This document shows positions 5,581 to 8,516 of a stretch of 8,516 nucleotides of DNA, piece by piece. The translations under genes were made by a program, and so were the position numbers. Each line of letters opens with the position of its first letter. Positions within the stretch are counted from its first letter, which is position 1. The DNA comes from a bacterium (lineage in GTDB: Bacteria; Cyanobacteriota; Vampirovibrionia; Obscuribacterales; Obscuribacteraceae): assembly GCA_030431355.1 (NCBI GenBank), contig JAUIJG010000221.1:1-8516 (forward strand), in the 5' to 3' direction. Below the pieces are notes generated by a model. The model saw only the letters and a program-made list of their open reading frames with translations. It did not search any database and was not told the DNA's origin.

Positions 5581-6549
5581 TTAGCCACCAAAGAGTCTTG
5601 CGATTTCTTTGGCGATACCGTGGGACGTGATGTATCCAGTGCGGTGGTGACCGTAGTTGTGAATAAGCGTGCGTCCGTCCTTGAGCTGAACCGGTTCCAT
5701 GCGGACCTGGTTTCGCATCGGGCAGAGGATTCGGCGAGCACTGACGATGTCGTCGGCGGTCACTTTCAACTCAGGCACCATTCGGGAGCAGCGCTCGAGA
5801 ATGTCTCTGGTGCTCTTCTCGTCCACTTCGACGGACTGATTGTCCTCGTCGTAGACGGTGCCGAGTTTGATGAACTTGCCGTGGGGTACGACATAGGCAG
5901 GTTTGTTCGGACCCTCTTCGTCGACGAAGGCACGGTCAAACTTGGTTTTGTTCTTGATGGTGATTACTTGCAGGCGGGCGGGTCGGAGTTCGGAATCGGT
6001 GGACAATTCCAATGTGCCCAAACCGGTGCAGTTGATTACCAGGTCGAATTCCTTGGGGAAATCAACCAGGTTTTCAATCTTCTTCTTCTCGAACTTTCCA
6101 CCTTCCCGGGCGACGTTGTAACGCAACCAGGGGAGGTATCCGGCGGGGTCGATGACCGGTGCTTTGTCTAGCACCCAGGCAGCGGCGTATTCGTCGGCAT
6201 ACTCATCGGCTTCGGCCCGGCGCACCATCGCGTATTCGTTGGCGAACCAGGGTTTTTCGTCCGTTCCGGCGAGCATGTAGATGGGAAGCATCGAGACTCC
6301 CGAGTTGGGCACTTCTGCGAGCGCTTTGAAAACCTTCAAGCTGTAATTCGCCCATCCCTCGACACGCTGGTCGGCCTTTTCTCTCAAGGGCAACCACAGT
6401 GCGAACGCATCGTGGGAGTTGGAGGGGAATTCACCATCGGCTTCTCTGGACCAAATGGTGACTTCATGGTCTGTCGATTGCAAGATAGTCATTGCAGTCG
6501 TCAGTCCGGAAACACCAGAGCCAAGTACTAGAATCCGTAGGTTTTTCAT
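5581..6549 (-). CDS. FAD-dependent oxidoreductase, D-amino-acid oxidase family
   Basis: A 322-residue flavoprotein of the DAAO/DASOX type, which oxidises the amine of D-amino or related acids to an imino acid with release of H2O2. The N-terminal dinucleotide-binding motif is ILVLGSGVSGL (7-17), with GxGxxG at 10-15. NCTGLG (173-178) matches the second FAD-contacting segment (NCTG) of the family. Near the C-terminus, VRMEPV carries Arg283, which aligns with the substrate-carboxylate arginine of pig DAAO. HNYGHHRTGY (297-306) replaces the usual HNYGHGGxG, so the glycine pair next to the flavin is His-Arg. Start choice: the ATG at 6549 directly precedes the FAD fold and has AGAGGTG 4 nt upstream. 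The frame stays open to 6732, but the extra 61 residues have no family counterpart. Substrate is unknown. It appears monocistronic, with the terminator at 5301-5339. Confidence 0.9.
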   Translation of the reverse strand: MKNLRILVLGSGVSGLTTAMTILQSTDHEVTIWSREADGEFPSNSHDAFALWLPLREKADQRVEGWANYSLKVFKALAEVPNSGVSMLPIYMLAGTDEKPWFANEYAMVRRAEADEYADEYAAAWVLDKAPVIDPAGYLPWLRYNVAREGGKFEKKKIENLVDFPKEFDLVINCTGLGTLELSTDSELRPARLQVITIKNKTKFDRAFVDEEGPNKPAYVVPHGKFIKLGTVYDEDNQSVEVDEKSTRDILERCSRMVPELKVTADDIVSARRILCPMRNQVRMEPVQLKDGRTLIHNYGHHRTGYITSHGIAKEIARLFGG

Positions 6550-7067
6550 ATGCACCTCTGTAGGTATATGTGTCGAGTCTTCTTGTAGGGAAGTCTCGAC
6601 GGATTGTGGAAAAATGTTTCCGCTTGCCAGCTTGTGGGTCGGAAACGTCATTCGCTTGACTGCTCTAAATTCGGCCAATTCCAAATCAGCGCAGTTACTC
6701 AGCCAGTGCTTTTGTTCTTCCGGACGGAACATGCTCCATACGGTGTGTTTCCCCTAATCGATCGAATATCGAAAAGTTGAATTTGCGCTGGTTCTGAGTA
6801 GACGCCTGGTGGTTGTTAAGGAAAATGTCTCCGAAAAATTAGAATTTCATGAAAGATACGTTCACCCTAATAATAGTGATCTATTTAAGGCAACTCTTGT
6901 CATGCCTGTTTCTTGAAAACACTCTTTTTTGAGCTGATATTTCACTTTGGCACCATCTGTAGAGGCTTGAGCTTATTTTTGGAGGAGTTATCGGTGGGGG
7001 TAAAACCTATTGTCAGCAGGCATTTGCACCGGATTATCTCCTTAAATTGATGGATTTTGACCGTTGG
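6550..7067. other. Divergent intergenic region, no confident gene
   Basis: This begins the roughly 1.1-kb gap between the divergently transcribed oxidoreductase and stress-protein genes. An inverted repeat TCGAT-cgaat-ATCGA (6758-6772), about 210 bp before the oxidoreductase start, could be an operator. On the plus strand, 6758-6916 is open for 52 codons (includes RLVVVKENVSEKLEFHERY) with only a GTG as possible start. Another plus-strand frame (6963-7136) is open for 57 codons but has no proper start. These may be gene remnants or chance; no family is recognised. Confidence 0.4.
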
Positions 7068-7348
7068 CCAGCCTTGGCTAGCAAAGAGGAAGGCTGGATA
7101 TCGAAAGAATTCGCTTGGCTAGGCAAACCAGACTAGCCAAGGGGAGGACAGCTGATACTCTTGCTGGTGAGCATTCTCGGAGCATCTATTGCGGCTGGGC
7201 TAGCCAAGGGGTATGGTGGCAACTGAGTTTATTTTGCGACCAGATTCAAATGAAAAAGCAATCGACCGGATCAAAGCCTTTTCTAATCCCACAGCTATAG
7301 AAAAGAGATCAACGGTCGATTGCGCAGACAGTACTTAGAAAGTACTGT
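7068..7348. other. Cluster of four stem-loops, candidate structured RNA or DNA
   Basis: Four inverted repeats follow one another. (a) CCAGCCTT 7068-7075 with AAGGCTGG 7090-7097. (b) CTTGGCTAG 7114-7122 with CTAGCCAAG 7133-7141. (c) A 66-nt hairpin, 7258-7323: 11-bp outer stem, 4-bp GATC stem, then 8-bp CTTTTCTA/TAGAAAAG. (d) ACAGTACT 7328-7335 with AGTACTGT 7341-7348, followed on the plus strand by TTATTTTTC. The motif CTAGCCAAGG or its complement occurs at 7072-7081 (inverted), 7114-7122 (inverted, 9 bp), 7133-7142 and 7200-7209. A 41-codon frame (ATG 7213 to TAG 7338, begins MVATEFILRPDSNEKAIDRI) overlaps the last two hairpins. The cluster lies 290 nt before the stress-protein start. Its role is unknown. 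Confidence 0.5.
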
Positions 7349-7640
7349 AGTCCGGTTATTTTTCGACAATTCATTCATTACTACTTTTACTGAATAAGAA
7401 GAGTAAGGAAGATTGTCCTGGAGTTATCAACTTCCATATCATAATTGCCGCAGTTCCCGTGGCCATCATCATTAAGGATGATAGTTAGGGATGGTATCCG
7501 GCGGGTGCTCATCATCAAGCATCGACCGATCTTTAATCGTCCTTTTGAGCGTTACCGGCTTCAGTTTATATGTGGTGCAATGGCACTGTAGTTTCAGCCG
7601 ATTCTCGCCGAAGTAGTCAAGGCAAAAGAGGTGATTAGCG
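7349..7640. other. Leader region of the universal stress protein gene
   Basis: About 290 bp with no confident gene. TGGCAC-tgtag-TTTCA (7581-7596) is a partial match to a sigma-54 -24/-12 promoter, but the essential GC of the -12 element reads TC, so the assignment is weak. A small ATCATC/GATGAT inverted repeat lies near 7467-7482. The ribosome binding site AGAGGTGA (7627-7634) sits 6 nt before the ATG at 7641. One 41-codon plus-strand frame (7491-7616) has a hydrophobic middle but no good ribosome binding site. Confidence 0.4.
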
Positions 7641-8516
7641 ATGCCATTTAGAAATGTTCTTTTAGCCCTCGATGGTTCAGAGTATTCCCAACGTGCCGCG
7701 GAATATGCTTTCTGGTTGTCCTCCGAATTGGATGCCGAACTTACCGCCCAGCATGTGGTAGACCCGCGCCTGGTGGATCTGTTTATCGCGCCGGAGTTTG
7801 GTGAAGAGCTTGGTTTCGGTCAAGCTGTAGATACCGAGGAAAAGGTCTTCAAGGCGATCAAGCGGATCGGAAAAGTGGTGCTTGAGCTGATTGAGAAAGA
7901 GGCGGAGAAGCGTGGAATTGCCATCGACTCTCACCTGGACATCGGTCATGTGGTGGAAGAGATTGTCAAAAGGGCGGATGAGCACGATTTGACCGTCATC
8001 GGACATCGCGGCAAAGGGCACAAAATGTCCCCCACCAATCTTATGACCGGCTCGGTGGCTGAAAGAGTGGTTTATTCGACCCGGGACCCGGTTCTTGTCG
8101 CTGTCAGTCCCCTCGATCAGTGTGAGCAGTTTCTGGTCGCCTATGACGGCAGTGAAGCTTCCAGAGGAGCGCTTCTTGCGGCTGAGCAGCTGGCCAAGGA
8201 GACTCATAAGTCGTTGAAAGCACTCACTGTGGTGGCGGAAGACGAAAAGGTCTCCGAGGCGGAGTTGATAGTGGAGCAGAGTGAGCCATACTTACGAGAG
8301 TTTCATCGAAAAGATGTTTTCTCCATAGAGAAAGGCGCCCATGCCAAGACCCTGATGGACCATGCTTACGAGTCCAACAGCATCCTGGTTATGGGAGCGT
8401 ACGGCTTCAACAAACTCGAGGACCTGGTTCTTGGCAATACGGCAACCCAGGTTGTTCGGCAGACCCGCACCAGCGTTCTCATTTTTAGACCCCATTTTGT
8501 CTCGGACAAAAAAGGT
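7641..8516 (+). CDS. Universal stress protein with two tandem Usp domains (3' end beyond window)
   Basis: A 292-codon frame open to the last base of the window, so the stop is not seen; length suggests it is nearly complete. It begins MPFRNVLLALDGSEYSQRAA, the usual Usp first strand with an Asp-Gly-Ser loop. Domain 1 spans about 1-157 and domain 2 about 162-284, starting FLVAYDGSEASRGALLAAE. The ATP-binding motif G-2x-G-9x-G(S/T) is nearly intact in domain 2: GAYG (252-255), nine residues, then GN (265-266). In domain 1 the equivalent GHRG (121-124) is followed by twelve residues before GS (137-138), so its loop is longer. The ATG at 7641 has AGAGGTGA 6 nt upstream. Usp proteins bind nucleotides and help cells survive starvation, oxidants or respiratory arrest; they are cytoplasmic. 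It is transcribed away from the neighbouring oxidoreductase. Confidence 0.93.
   Translation, partial: MPFRNVLLALDGSEYSQRAAEYAFWLSSELDAELTAQHVVDPRLVDLFIAPEFGEELGFGQAVDTEEKVFKAIKRIGKVVLELIEKEAEKRGIAIDSHLDIGHVVEEIVKRADEHDLTVIGHRGKGHKMSPTNLMTGSVAERVVYSTRDPVLVAVSPLDQCEQFLVAYDGSEASRGALLAAEQLAKETHKSLKALTVVAEDEKVSEAELIVEQSEPYLREFHRKDVFSIEKGAHAKTLMDHAYESNSILVMGAYGFNKLEDLVLGNTATQVVRQTRTSVLIFRPHFVSDKKG

Noticed and set aside
6550..6732. Longer N-terminus for the FAD oxidoreductase
   Set aside because: The FAD motif begins right after the ATG at 6549, which has a strong ribosome binding site; the 61 extra residues resemble nothing in the family.
6963..7136. Walker A-like string GVIGGGKT in a plus-strand frame
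   Set aside because: The frame has no start codon, is only 57 codons long, and shows no Walker B or other NTPase feature; treated as coincidence.
7258..7323. Integron attC site
   Set aside because: The ends lack the GTTRRRY/RYYYAAC core sites and no integrase or cassette structure is present.
7581..7596. Sigma-54 promoter for the stress-protein gene
   Set aside because: The -24 half matches TGGCAC but the -12 half lacks the invariant GC; kept only as a weak remark.
7677..8207. 176-codon minus-strand frame
   Set aside because: It lies entirely antisense to the clear universal stress protein coding frame.

Overview
The window is bacterial DNA, probably from a Gram-negative chromosome. Genes are compact and intron-free, with GA-rich Shine-Dalgarno sequences 4-11 nt before ATG starts, Rho-independent-type hairpins and a mid-range base composition. 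Gene content (a class-V-like DyP peroxidase, a thioredoxin-like [2Fe-2S] ferredoxin, a D-amino-acid-oxidase-fold flavoprotein, a tandem universal stress protein) does not fix a phylum. The long intergenic stretches and exotic repeats are unlike a streamlined genome. No tRNA, rRNA, transposase, integrase or CRISPR array was recognised.

Layout. (1) 57-1116, minus strand: a six-helix, His-rich membrane protein fused to a thioredoxin domain, ended by a strong terminator at 66-98. (2) 1117-1746: gene-poor spacer holding the DyP terminator, a GC-rich cruciform-like inverted repeat and a possible gene remnant. (3) 1747-4100, minus strand: a three-gene operon read as four-helix membrane protein, then [2Fe-2S] ferredoxin with a poly-lysine tail, then membrane-anchored DyP peroxidase. 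(4) 4101-5580: gene-free and highly structured. A 67-nt pure pyrimidine tract leads into about 22 copies of a G-rich hexamer and then into exactly five copies of a 72-bp unit carrying ten TATGCC-N5-GGCATA palindromes, followed by a short direct repeat and a terminator. (5) 5581-6549, minus strand: DAAO-family FAD oxidoreductase. (6) 6550-7640: about 1.1 kb without a confident gene, with four successive stem-loops at 7068-7348. (7) 7641 to the window end, plus strand: tandem-domain universal stress protein, open at the edge.

The coding theme is redox and stress: thiol exchange, one-electron Fe-S transfer, heme peroxidation, flavin-dependent oxidation and a stress-response nucleotide-binding protein. 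Only the three-gene DyP block is clearly an operon; a common pathway for the other genes is inference. The two most unusual signals are non-coding: the composite repeat tract at 4570-5248 and the hairpin cluster at 7068-7348. All family calls come from reading motifs by eye; no database search was run.
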